Shown: positions 43,626-50,328 of the stretch, piece by piece
Layout of the letters: each line of letters starts with the position of its first letter
Position numbering within the stretch: the first letter of the stretch is position 1
NCBI GenBank assembly: GCA_002336845.1
Contig: DDEX01000102.1
Coordinates: 247-57,522, forward strand
DNA length: 57,276 nt
Direction: 5' to 3'
DNA from: Rhodobacteraceae bacterium UBA1943
GTDB taxonomy: Bacteria; Pseudomonadota; Alphaproteobacteria; Rhodobacterales; Rhodobacteraceae
Position numbers and translations under genes: made by a program
The notes under the pieces: generated by a model
What the model saw: only the letters and a program-made list of their open reading frames with translations
Databases searched by the model: none
Told to the model about the DNA's origin: nothing

Positions 43626-43796
43626 ATGGCATCTCGCCCAAAGAAATCCGATCTTCTGCTGGCCGCTACGCGGCTGGCGAACCACGACATGGTGGATGAA
43701 AGCGCCCCCGGCGGTCGCGCCTACAAGGCGTTTATGATCCGCTCTGAAATTGTGGCGCTGGAAGCAATCGCCACCGCTCTTGAGGCCGCGAAATGA
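43626..43796 (+). CDS. Small microvirus protein, unknown function
   Basis: First gene of the prophage, 56 residues, MASRPKKSDLLLAATRLANH to the end EAIATALEAAK. It has a basic start and a helical, alanine-rich remainder. The ribosome binding site AAAGGAT lies seven bases upstream. The next gene starts within its stop (ATGA), so the small genes here form a coupled series. I do not recognise a family; its place ahead of the structural genes would fit a replication or regulatory helper. Confidence 0.7.
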   Translation: MASRPKKSDLLLAATRLANHDMVDESAPGGRAYKAFMIRSEIVALEAIATALEAAK

Positions 43797-43924
43797 AAGA
43801 ATCGGTTGTTAAGACTCTCGGCCCGATCTTGCTCAAGACCGTGTTGCCGTCCGCTCTTGGCGCTTTGGGCGCTATGGCGGCGGTCATCTATTCGGAAGGC
43901 TTTCGCGCCTTCTGCGGTCTGTAA
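43793..43924 (+). CDS. Small hydrophobic microvirus protein (possible membrane/lysis protein)
   Basis: The product has 43 residues, MKESVVKTLGPILLKTVLPS then ALGALGAMAAVIYSEGF and a short end. It has one hydrophobic stretch of about 20 residues (about 12-34) and a basic N-terminus, so it could span the membrane once. Because a lytic amidase is encoded downstream, it might act as the pore or release factor that the amidase needs. That is only a suggestion. It overlaps the preceding gene by four bases and the following start by one (TAATG). Confidence 0.65.
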   Translation: MKESVVKTLGPILLKTVLPSALGALGAMAAVIYSEGFRAFCGL

Positions 43925-44142
43925 TGGCCCGTTCGCGCGGCTTCGGGCCGATCCCAGTCACGGATTATAAGCAGGCTGCTCCGTGGCTAATCGCATATGC
44001 GCCTGCAACGGAGGTGGCCGCTTTCATGGAAGGGGGCCATCCTACCCCGGTTATGCAACTTATGTGTGATTTCTTCTGGGTTTCTCCGGAGAAGTTAAGG
44101 CATGACCTTAACAAGTGCTGGAAGCAACGGGGGGTCTATTAA
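43924..44142 (+). CDS. Small microvirus protein, unknown function
   Basis: The product has 72 residues, starting MARSRGFGPIPVTDYKQAAP and ending FFWVSPEKLRHDLNKCWKQR-GVY. It is basic at both ends with a hydrophobic middle. Its ATG shares one base with the previous stop and its TAA overlaps the VP2 ATG, so it is translated in series. No family is recognised and no catalytic pattern is visible. Confidence 0.7.
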   Translation: MARSRGFGPIPVTDYKQAAPWLIAYAPATEVAAFMEGGHPTPVMQLMCDFFWVSPEKLRHDLNKCWKQRGVY

Positions 44143-44933
44143 TGTCACTCCTTGGTGTGGCTGGCGCGCTTCTGGGCGGCATTCTCGGGCGTAACTCCGA
44201 GAAGAAAGCTATCGCCGCGCAGAACGAATATAACAAGCCCGCCAATGTGCGGGCACGTGCAGAGGAAGCGGGGTTCAACCCACTCCTTTTTGTTGGCCCC
44301 GGTGTGGGCCAGCAAACCGCTACGGGCGGCGCAAACTACCTTGGCGCGGCTGTTGCGGATGCAAGCCTGCTGCTTGCTGATGAGGTTGCCAAGCGAAAGG
44401 ATGCGGGCAAGATTGATCAGCTTCAAGCTGTGAATGCCCGCTTGCAGGAAAAGGTGCAGGCCCTTACCCTGCGTCCAAAGGTCGGGGGTATCTACGCGCA
44501 AAATGTGGAAACCCCGACATTCCGTAAGGCTTTGGGGAAAAGCGATGTTTCGTCTGATCGGCAAGCTGGTAGTGCTGCTTTTTCTGGTGAAACTGCTGGC
44601 GCTGCTCCTGCTTCTGCTAATGATGCGGTAGCGCCGCAACAAACCAATATCTATCAGAGGTATTGGAATGATGGCCAGTCCACCGATGTGCCACTAGGGC
44701 CTGACCCTGGTGAGTTTATGACCGGCTTGGCCATTGGACAGTGGAATCGCGGTAAGGCGATACTAGAGGCGCGGCGTCATCAAACCTTCGGCACTCCTCT
44801 GTCGATGCGTGACGGCATCGAAATGCCCCCCGGCTATAAACCGAAATATCCCAAGTCCAAGGCCGATAAGGTCAAGGGCTGGAAGCTGAATTTCGGCTGG
44901 CCCACGGGTGCCCCCATTTCTGGGGGCTGGTAA
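44142..44933 (+). CDS. Microvirus DNA pilot/minor spike protein VP2
   Basis: This 263-residue protein has the hallmark of microvirus VP2 (homologue of phiX174 H). There is a short hydrophobic glycine-rich N-terminus (MSLLGVAGALLGGILGR) and then the AGFNPLLFVGPG motif at about 43-54, corresponding to the conserved AG-(F/L)NP segment of VP2 proteins. A long alpha-helical stretch around residues 80-120 may form the pilot tube that carries DNA across the cell envelope. It lies directly upstream of the tiny basic gene and the capsid gene. In most gokushoviruses VP2 follows VP1; here it precedes it. Confidence 0.85.
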   Translation: MSLLGVAGALLGGILGRNSEKKAIAAQNEYNKPANVRARAEEAGFNPLLFVGPGVGQQTATGGANYLGAAVADASLLLADEVAKRKDAGKIDQLQAVNARLQEKVQALTLRPKVGGIYAQNVETPTFRKALGKSDVSSDRQAGSAAFSGETAGAAPASANDAVAPQQTNIYQRYWNDGQSTDVPLGPDPGEFMTGLAIGQWNRGKAILEARRHQTFGTPLSMRDGIEMPPGYKPKYPKSKADKVKGWKLNFGWPTGAPISGGW

Positions 44934-45034
44934 TGCGCAAACCCTGCAAATCCTGCGAAGCGCGGCGCGCTGCCTTAAGGGCTGCGGCCAAGAAATTAAT
45001 CATCAAATTCAAACCGAAAGGACGCTCGAAATGA
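44933..45034 (+). CDS. 33-residue basic protein, candidate J-like/VP8-like DNA-binding protein
   Basis: A tiny frame sits exactly between VP2 and VP1. Its ATG shares one base with the VP2 stop (TAATG) and its TGA overlaps the VP1 ATG (ATGA). The product begins MRKPCKSCEARRAALRAAAK and ends KFKPKGRSK, with 13 Lys/Arg in 33 residues and a C-x2-C pair. phiX174 J and VP8-like proteins are similar small basic proteins that bind the packaged ssDNA. That match of size, charge and place is suggestive, not proven. The interlocked overlaps make translation very likely. Confidence 0.7.
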   Translation: MRKPCKSCEARRAALRAAAKKLIIKFKPKGRSK

Positions 45035-46629
45035 GCAAGTATCAAGAGCCGCGTTCGACGCGGCGGGAAAACCGCACCTCTGTTGGCCGTTTTCGCGGCG
45101 GCAAGCTGGCTCCGGTTATGGCCGTTGCCGTGCGTGGCAGCGAAGCTGGTATGCTGTCGCAATCGCTCACGCTTGAGTTGGACCCTATTGCGGGTCGCAT
45201 GATCACTGAAATGCGCGGTGAAATCGTCTCGGTCTTTGTGCCCGTGCAGGCCATTGACGCAATCAAAGACCCTGCCGCCGCATATGCGGGTATGACTGAG
45301 GTTATCCGTGAAAAGCTGCTGACAGGAAATCCCCTGTTCGGGCTTGAAACCGAGGGCGAAATTTCCAAGCGTTGCGCCGTGAACCCCCGCTCCATTGGCG
45401 GCGTCAAAAAGGTCAATGAGGCCGTGCGGCTGGCCTATTGCTGTGCGGTTAATTACTTGCGGCAACGCAAGTATGTGAAGGCAAAGCTGTTGCTTCACTC
45501 GAATACCGCAATCGCCCCTGCACTGATCTCTCAGACGGTCCTCGATCGGATGAATGGCGTGCTTGATCCAGAGGATCGGGTCAATGGTTTGGTGCAGTTT
45601 GACACGGGCGTGATTACTGCTCCGGTTCACGCGGGCGGAACACTGGCGCTGACCAATGTTTTCATGGGCGCTAGCGCGCAAGCGCAAAACCAAGATTTGA
45701 CTGGGGCAAACAGTGGTGCCGCATCTCAATTTTCAGCGGAGCTTCGTGTTAAGCGGACGGTGGGTGCTAATTCAGCCGCAAATCCTGTTCCTGGTGCCGT
45801 GCTCCCGGCGTTGAATGCAAACCTGTCCGGCTTGAATATTGGTTCTGTCTCGCTGACCGATTTCTACAATGCCGAAAAGCAGGACAATCTCGTTCGTGCG
45901 ATGCGGACTATTGTCGATGAGAATCCTGAGTTTGGCGAAGAAATTTGCCTGCGGTGGGCGCATGGCTTGAATGTTGACACCGGCAAGGTGCCGTTTATCA
46001 TCGCGCAGAAATCAGCGCCGTTCGGACGCTCGATCGTTCCTGCTATGGATAGCGCGGGCGTGTCGGCTGATACCATGCGTTCAGACATGGCGCTGCAACT
46101 TTCGTTTACCGTTCCGGTTCCTAAAACTGAGTTGGGCGGCGTTATTATTACCATGGCGACCCTGCGCCCTGACGAAACTATCGTTAGCCAGCCGCATCCT
46201 TTCTTGTCGGATGTATGGGGTCTGGACAATTTCGTCGCTGACGAAATGGCTCTTGACCCTGTGCCTGTTACCATCCGCGACTTGGATGCGGACTGCACGG
46301 CGGGGCAAGAGGCTACCGTATCCTTGTACACGGGCCTGAATGCGCTGAAACAGACCTACATCAGTTATGGTCTCAACAGGCACCTTGATCCCAATACGGT
46401 AGCCAACAAGACCGCGGTCTGGCAGCTTGCCCTGCCGTTGTCGGTCACGGCGGACACGATCAACTATCCTGACAACCTCCGCCACTATCCCTTCGCGGAT
46501 CAGAACGCCGAAGTCTGCACCTATGTGGTGACGTCCACCGAAGTGCTGCAATCGCCGATGATCGTCGGGCCGACTCCGGTCGAGGAGTTGGCAATCATCG
46601 AAACCGAAGACCTGTTCGAGGATCAATGA
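45031..46629 (+). CDS. Microvirus major capsid protein VP1
   Basis: This 532-residue protein matches the major capsid (phiX174 F-like) family of microviruses, which form 60-subunit T=1 shells. Supporting segments are the early basic stretch RRENRTSVGRFRGG, MLSQSLTLELDPIAGRMITE, and the later GRSIVPAMDSAGVSADTM, typical of the family in layout. GGVIITMATLRPDETI and QPHPFLSDVWGLDNFV follow. It starts in the overlap with the tiny basic gene and ends overlapping the next start by four bases. The protein is of normal length for the family. Confidence 0.88.
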   Translation: MSKYQEPRSTRRENRTSVGRFRGGKLAPVMAVAVRGSEAGMLSQSLTLELDPIAGRMITEMRGEIVSVFVPVQAIDAIKDPAAAYAGMTEVIREKLLTGNPLFGLETEGEISKRCAVNPRSIGGVKKVNEAVRLAYCCAVNYLRQRKYVKAKLLLHSNTAIAPALISQTVLDRMNGVLDPEDRVNGLVQFDTGVITAPVHAGGTLALTNVFMGASAQAQNQDLTGANSGAASQFSAELRVKRTVGANSAANPVPGAVLPALNANLSGLNIGSVSLTDFYNAEKQDNLVRAMRTIVDENPEFGEEICLRWAHGLNVDTGKVPFIIAQKSAPFGRSIVPAMDSAGVSADTMRSDMALQLSFTVPVPKTELGGVIITMATLRPDETIVSQPHPFLSDVWGLDNFVADEMALDPVPVTIRDLDADCTAGQEATVSLYTGLNALKQTYISYGLNRHLDPNTVANKTAVWQLALPLSVTADTINYPDNLRHYPFADQNAEVCTYVVTSTEVLQSPMIVGPTPVEELAIIETEDLFEDQ

Positions 46630-47090
46630 TCATGGAAGTTACCTTTAACTCTTACTTTGTTTCGGCCAGCGGCGGAACAATCAATTTTGTTTCTGATGCT
46701 GGTGAGTTGCTGGCCTCGGTGGCTGTTCCTCCGGGGCGCGTCCCTGTTCGCGATTATCTCGATCTGGTGCCGCTCGGGGCCAGTGTCGAGATTTCCGAAG
46801 GCTTGTCTCTCATTGAGCCGCCGCATCGGGTTCATGTGATGCCGTATGGTGAGGGCTCCCACGACAGTGGGGCAAACCCGGATTTTCAGCCTACGTCTGC
46901 GTCAACGCTTGAACGGCAAATGCGGCTCATGGTGGGCCGCATGCAGGCCGATGGAAAGGCCATGCAGGCCCGTCTTCGTGCTCTTGAATCGGTCGAGCGT
47001 ATGCCGACGCGTAAGGCCGATGCCGAGCCCGAGTTGATCGAGAAGGGCCCTGCCCCGACCGACGAAAAAGCCAAGGTTGATGGACAATAG
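46626..47090 (+). CDS. Microvirus protein after VP1, unknown (scaffold candidate)
   Basis: The product has 154 residues. The N-terminal half looks like beta structure (NSYFVSASGGTINFVSDAGE), then comes a low-complexity linker and a helical, coiled-coil-prone segment (TLERQMRLMVGRMQADGKAM). An acidic tail rich in E, K and P ends it. The ATG overlaps the VP1 stop. Its helical, charged nature and place next to the capsid gene would fit an internal scaffolding protein (VP3-like), but I see no sequence match. Confidence 0.7.
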   Translation: MIMEVTFNSYFVSASGGTINFVSDAGELLASVAVPPGRVPVRDYLDLVPLGASVEISEGLSLIEPPHRVHVMPYGEGSHDSGANPDFQPTSASTLERQMRLMVGRMQADGKAMQARLRALESVERMPTRKADAEPELIEKGPAPTDEKAKVDGQ

Positions 47091-47409
47091 GCGATACGTC
47101 AAGCGCGTCTGGCGCGTCCCGAAGGATCGGGGCGCGCTGGAATACTTCGCCACGCTCTGCGTTAAGATGCTGCGCAAACATGGGTGGCCTGCTGATTGGG
47201 AAGCCGTCGAACATACAGACGGTTTCGTGATCAAGGAAATAGATGGTGGGGCAGATTTGCCCCCCGACTTTGAGAACGCGGTGGCAATCGCCGTTCGTAT
47301 TCTCGCCCGAACCTATCGTGTGGACGTGACCCAGCATAATGGCTGGGTCGGATTTAACCGCTTTTACGCGGTGACTTCGGGCGGTCAATTTCGTGAGGAA
47401 AAAACATGA
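47080..47409 (+). CDS. Microvirus protein, unknown function
   Basis: The product has 109 residues and starts MDNRRYVKRVWRVPKDRGAL. The later region NAVAIAVRILARTYRVDVTQ is followed by an aromatic end. The ATG at 47080 is chosen over a TTG one codon earlier. It overlaps the end of the preceding gene by 11 bases and overlaps the amidase start by four (ATGA). No family is recognised. Its tight coupling to the amidase gene suggests a shared task such as control of lysis, but that is speculation. Confidence 0.68.
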   Translation: MDNRRYVKRVWRVPKDRGALEYFATLCVKMLRKHGWPADWEAVEHTDGFVIKEIDGGADLPPDFENAVAIAVRILARTYRVDVTQHNGWVGFNRFYAVTSGGQFREEKT

Positions 47410-47849
47410 TCTATCAAGGAAAGGCCCGCGTTCCTGTGAGGGAAGCGGTTCTGCATTGTGCCGCTATCAAGACAGGCCAGTTCAAACATATGCGCCCGTT
47501 TCAGGTCTTTGCCACGATTAACCAGTGGCATACCGAAAGGGGCTTTAAGAATGGCTTTGGCTATCACGGCTTGTTCATGCCGGATGGCCAGTTCTATGAG
47601 GGCCGTCCGTTTGAAATGATCGGCGCGCACGTTCTCGGCCACAACGTTGGGACGCTTGGCTTCCTCTTGATTGAAAGCCGGGAAATCACGCGCATGGGCG
47701 TGTTTGACGACTATTTCACGGCACGGCAGGCGCTTGCGTTGCAAGCCCGCCTTCGGACAATGCCGGGGCTGCAAAAGGTCTCGGGGCATAATGACTATGC
47801 CCCGAAACTGTGCCCCGGTTTTAAGGTCCGTAGTGAGGATTGGCTTTGA
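47406..47849 (+). CDS. N-acetylmuramoyl-L-alanine amidase (T7-lysozyme-like endolysin)
   Basis: This 147-residue Amidase_2/PGRP-fold enzyme should cut the bond between muramic acid and the peptide in peptidoglycan. Zinc ligands line up as H17 (REAVLHCAA), H128 (VSGHNDYAP) and C136 (PKLCPG). The catalytic Y53 (NGFGYHGLFM) and K134 are present. The set H17-Y-H-K-C, with H to K six apart and K to C two apart, is the same as in T7 lysozyme (H17, Y46, H122, K128, C130). No signal peptide or membrane segment is visible, so it would need a release factor. Such an enzyme is unusual for microviruses, whose textbook lysis protein inhibits murein synthesis. Confidence 0.88.
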   Translation: MIYQGKARVPVREAVLHCAAIKTGQFKHMRPFQVFATINQWHTERGFKNGFGYHGLFMPDGQFYEGRPFEMIGAHVLGHNVGTLGFLLIESREITRMGVFDDYFTARQALALQARLRTMPGLQKVSGHNDYAPKLCPGFKVRSEDWL

Positions 47850-48037
47850 AGGTGCCTGTCTGGCTTCCAGAACATTCCGAACAGAAGCGCGGCATGTCGG
47901 AGGCGTGGCGCGCGTCTTATTGGCCGCGTCGGGAGGCGGCTAAGCTGGTTCGTTCGTTGAACCTGCGCGGGCATCCCGGCTATTGCCAGCCGCGCCGGCT
48001 CGCGGCGTCTCACCCTGATTGTCGGTTTTCTGGTTAA
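47846..48037 (+). CDS. Small basic microvirus protein, unknown function
   Basis: The product has 63 residues, from MKVPVWLPEHSEQKRGMSEA, basic towards the end (RRLAASHPDC). The TTG start at 47846 overlaps the amidase stop (TTGA) and has GAGGA seven bases upstream. The product is rich in R, W and P without a known motif. Because it follows the amidase immediately it may be co-translated. Coding is likely by arrangement only. Confidence 0.55.
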   Translation: MKVPVWLPEHSEQKRGMSEAWRASYWPRREAAKLVRSLNLRGHPGYCQPRRLAASHPDCRFSG

Positions 48038-48043
48038 ACCGAC

Positions 48044-48076
48044 CGCCCCGCTCGATCCACCGGATCGGGCGGGGCG
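48044..48076. other. Long hairpin before the replication initiator gene
   Basis: Fifteen-base arms CGCCCCGCTCGATCC (48044-48058) and GGATCGGGCGGGGCG (48062-48076) pair with one G-U and a three-base loop. This is a very stable hairpin ending 47 bases before the VP4 start. In ssDNA phages such hairpins serve as origins, protein recognition sites or packaging signals. On the RNA level it could be a terminator-like element without a T-run. Confidence 0.6.
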
Positions 48077-48123
48077 CTGCAGACCCTTGTTCCTGTATGC
48101 AATTAAAGACAGAAAGAAAGACG

Positions 48124-49407
48124 ATGTGTTCTGACCCCCAAACCCAACCGAACAAAGACACGGGCGAGATGATGACTTTTGCCTGTCGCCGCTGCGATGA
48201 GTGCATTGCAACGCGCCGCCACAATTGGGTGGCTCGTGCGATGGCCGAAAAGGCCGAGCACGAATATTCGTATGTTATTGCCCTGACCTATTCGGACGAA
48301 ACCCAAGCGGGCCGGGACGGCGCGCGGATGTTTTGTTATGCCGATGTGTCCGCGTTTCTTAAGCGGCTTCGCGCTGCGGCGCGATACGAGGCAAAGGTTC
48401 AGGGCTGGAACCTAGTTCCTCAAATCCGGTTCCTCTGTGCTGGTGAGCAGGGCTCCCGCAATGGGCGGTGCCATTGGCACCTGATTCTTTATAGCAATGT
48501 GGATTTGGCCCGTGTCGGTAAATTCCGCCGCTCTGGTGTTCTTGTGACCCATCGGCGTGATATGATCTCGGTAGGCAAGCAAAAGCGCCGCCTCAATTGG
48601 TCTCTGTGGCCATATGGTTTTATGACCATGCAGGAGCCTGATCAGGGCGGGATGAATTACGTTCTTTCTTACTGTCTTAAAGACCAGTTTACTTATGAGA
48701 AGTCTAAGGACTCCACGCGGGTCGCAAAGTCCGAGAATTTCGCAACTGGTCTATTCCGCATGAGCAAGCGCCCGGCTATCGGCGAAAACTGGCTCATGCA
48801 AAAAATGGAAAGTCTCCTTGAAAAAGGGGCTGTTCCTCCAAGCCTGAATCTCCGGGTGCCGGGATTTCATGGCTTCTGGCAACCGAGCGGCTCCTTTCGT
48901 CAAAAGCTGCTCTGGTGCCTCGTTGCGCTTAAAAAGCGCATTCTATGGACCACTGGTGCTAACGCGCCTCAGTGGTCCACTCTTCTCGCTTCCTGTTCTG
49001 AAAACCTTGCTGACATGGAGATATTGAATGGCCCGCAAGAAACACTCCCGGACGCCCTCCAAGCCCGTCTCATCGGTTATCAAGTCAACGCCAAGTGTGA
49101 CGCCGAAGAGGCGGCAGGAAAAGCCTATGCTGACGATGAGCGTTTCTATCGTCTCTCCGGCGGTCAGTGCGAAGCCCTTGGTCTCCGACCTTATCAGGAC
49201 GCGCAGGGCCGTATTCGCTTCGCGTGTAAGCGAGGCGAAGAAAGAGGCGGAAACGACACCAGCCGTTGGCCCGAAGCCGACCTCTCAATTCTTAATCGAG
49301 GCGCGCCCTTCCACGAACGAGTTGCATCAAACTGGCGTGAAAGATCACGACAAGACGGACAAGGCGGAAAAGCCGATAGACCGTCCTACATGCAAGCCGC
49401 GCCCTGA
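48124..49407 (+). CDS. Microvirus replication initiator VP4 (HUH endonuclease)
   Basis: This 427-residue Rep protein starts rolling-circle replication by nicking one strand and joining it to a tyrosine. The N-terminus has C21-x2-C24-x2-C27 in ACRRCDECIATRR, the usual microvirus VP4 opening. The HUH motif is H117-W-H119 in GRCHWHLILY and the tyrosine motif is Y183-C-L-K186 in NYVLSYCLKDQF. The start at 48124, with GAAAGAAAG upstream, gives MCSDPQTQPN. The C-terminal third runs over the overlapping gene at 49028. It is the most conserved gene of the element. Confidence 0.9.
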   Translation: MCSDPQTQPNKDTGEMMTFACRRCDECIATRRHNWVARAMAEKAEHEYSYVIALTYSDETQAGRDGARMFCYADVSAFLKRLRAAARYEAKVQGWNLVPQIRFLCAGEQGSRNGRCHWHLILYSNVDLARVGKFRRSGVLVTHRRDMISVGKQKRRLNWSLWPYGFMTMQEPDQGGMNYVLSYCLKDQFTYEKSKDSTRVAKSENFATGLFRMSKRPAIGENWLMQKMESLLEKGAVPPSLNLRVPGFHGFWQPSGSFRQKLLWCLVALKKRILWTTGANAPQWSTLLASCSENLADMEILNGPQETLPDALQARLIGYQVNAKCDAEEAAGKAYADDERFYRLSGGQCEALGLRPYQDAQGRIRFACKRGEERGGNDTSRWPEADLSILNRGAPFHERVASNWRERSRQDGQGGKADRPSYMQAAP

Positions 49408-49477
49408 CGATAACCGTCCTAAGGGTGGCGGTGGCGGTTCACGGCCTTATGTGCCGTGGTGTGACAGGAGGCATTGA
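49028..49477 (+). CDS. Out-of-frame gene overlapping the VP4 3' end, basic protein of unknown function
   Basis: This is a 149-residue product in a different frame from VP4. It overlaps VP4 by 380 bases and extends 70 beyond it. GGAG lies seven bases upstream of the ATG, in MARKKHSRTPSKPVSSVIKS. The product is rich in K, R, P, S and T. Its end outside the overlap, RPKGGGGGSRPYVPWCDRRH, includes a five-glycine run and a Cys-containing aromatic tail. Overprinting is normal in microviruses (A/K/B and D/E in phiX174). The good ribosome binding site and extension past VP4 make it likely real; function unknown. Confidence 0.55.
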   Translation: MARKKHSRTPSKPVSSVIKSTPSVTPKRRQEKPMLTMSVSIVSPAVSAKPLVSDLIRTRRAVFASRVSEAKKEAETTPAVGPKPTSQFLIEARPSTNELHQTGVKDHDKTDKAEKPIDRPTCKPRPDDNRPKGGGGGSRPYVPWCDRRH

Positions 49478-50047
49478 GGGGGCCGTTGGCTCCCTCTCTT
49501 CATTCTAAGCCCCTTCGAATGCCATCCACTGGCAGTTTGGGCTACTGGCCGTGGTGTTTCAGCGCCGGAGGCGCTAGGCCATCTGGCCGGGGTCGGGGGC
49601 TGCTGTAAGCCCCCGGCAGGCGATTCCGTCCTAGGAATCGACTGCTGAGGCCCGGCAGGGCCGAATCCGAAAACTAGGTGCTAGTTATCCGCTCTCGCAG
49701 CCCCTTCTTGCACGGGTTCCTCCGTTCACTTGTGCGCAATTAGGGCGCAGCGGTGCGGCTTGGCTCTGTTTTCTTCGCGCAGCCCCCCTTTGAAGGGGGG
49801 GGGCGCTGCGGGGGGGGGGGGGGTAGATAGAGGGCTATCCTCTTACACGAATTTTCGATATATTTTGCATCGTTCTCGATGGAACGTAAGTTTATCGCTG
49901 CACCAATAGGTTGATTAAATTCGATAATGTAGCCGTTCTGGAAACGGCGTAATGTTCTCGGGGTGTTCACGGCATATGTAGTTGTCAAGAGGGGTTTCCC
50001 CTCCCCTGCCCTTCTGGCGGGGTCAAAATATTGCGGTCGAAATCCGC
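49478..50047 (+). other. Non-coding, hairpin-rich end of the prophage with G-runs
   Basis: No convincing plus-strand gene is seen in 570 bp. Hairpins: AGCGCC/GGCGCT (49561-49575), CGGGGGCT/AGCCCCCG (49594-49615), CGATTCC/GGAATCG (49621-49640), GGCCC/GGGCC (49649-49662), and a large one from the C-run 49778-49788 to 49810 whose right arm contains a 9-G run. A 14-G run follows at 49810-49823. The next 160 bases are AT-rich. A GAGGGG/CCCCTC hairpin lies at 49989-50003. Such a zone could hold the complementary-strand origin, a packaging signal and the transcription terminator; none can be assigned by eye. Confidence 0.6.
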
Positions 50048-50075
50048 ATATTACTCTTTACTGATTATGCGATAA
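50048..50075 (-). other. attR of the prophage (dif-like site with a degenerate XerD arm)
   Basis: The right junction shares 20 of 28 bases with the left dif site, including TACTGATTATGCGA (50059-50072). On the minus strand it reads an XerC arm TTATCGCATAA, a centre TCAGTA and AAGAGTAATAT, so the XerD arm is altered in the four bases next to the centre. This is what the phage-derived half of an Xer-integrated element looks like. It lies 51 bases from the tRNA-Arg gene. Confidence 0.75.
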
Positions 50076-50126
50076 TTGCATGGCAAGGCCGAGCCAGCCC
50101 TGCCATCCCATCGATATAAGGAAAAC

Positions 50127-50203
<77 letters not shown>

Positions 50204-50328
50204 CTGACGCTCCTATAAGCGGTCATCCCCAGCGCCGCAACCCCGAAGAGATCAGACCGGCCGGTCGGCGTAACAAATCACGGATGCGTGAAAAATGCCT
50301 TTGGTTGCCGGGCGGCAATTGTCTAAGC

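Larger units (their letters stand above)
43548..50072 (+). mobile_element. Complete Microviridae (ssDNA phage) prophage integrated at dif
   Basis: The element lies between two copies of TACTGATTATGCGA; equivalent bases are 6,511 bp apart, which would be the circular genome length. Genes all lie on the plus strand with 1-4 base overlaps. They include a VP2-type pilot protein, a VP1-type major capsid protein and a VP4-type HUH replication initiator, the three hallmark genes of microviruses. An amidase, a tiny basic protein and several unknowns are also encoded. There is no integrase, transposase or repressor gene, as expected for phages that use host XerC/XerD. Sequences inside look less GC-rich than the host genes. 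It is longer than the usual 4-6 kb. Alphaproteobacterial microvirus lineages with prophage forms (Tainavirinae and Occultatumvirinae, from memory) are the likely relatives. Confidence 0.93.

Noticed and set aside
49810..49823. 14-G run as a biological G-quadruplex or phase-variable tract
   Set aside because: Long homopolymers are error-prone in assemblies; kept only as part of the structured region, not as a separate claim.
49740..49988. Minus-strand 82-residue frame in the prophage non-coding region, starting at a TTG
   Set aside because: The last third is low-complexity sequence coded by the G-runs, the start is a TTG within a TTGACA-like word, and microvirus genes lie on one strand. It could be a small regulator but I have no support.
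43548..50072. CRISPR array, insertion sequence or tailed phage in this region
   Set aside because: No spaced repeats, transposase or tail and terminase genes are seen; the capsid, pilot and Rep proteins match a microvirus.
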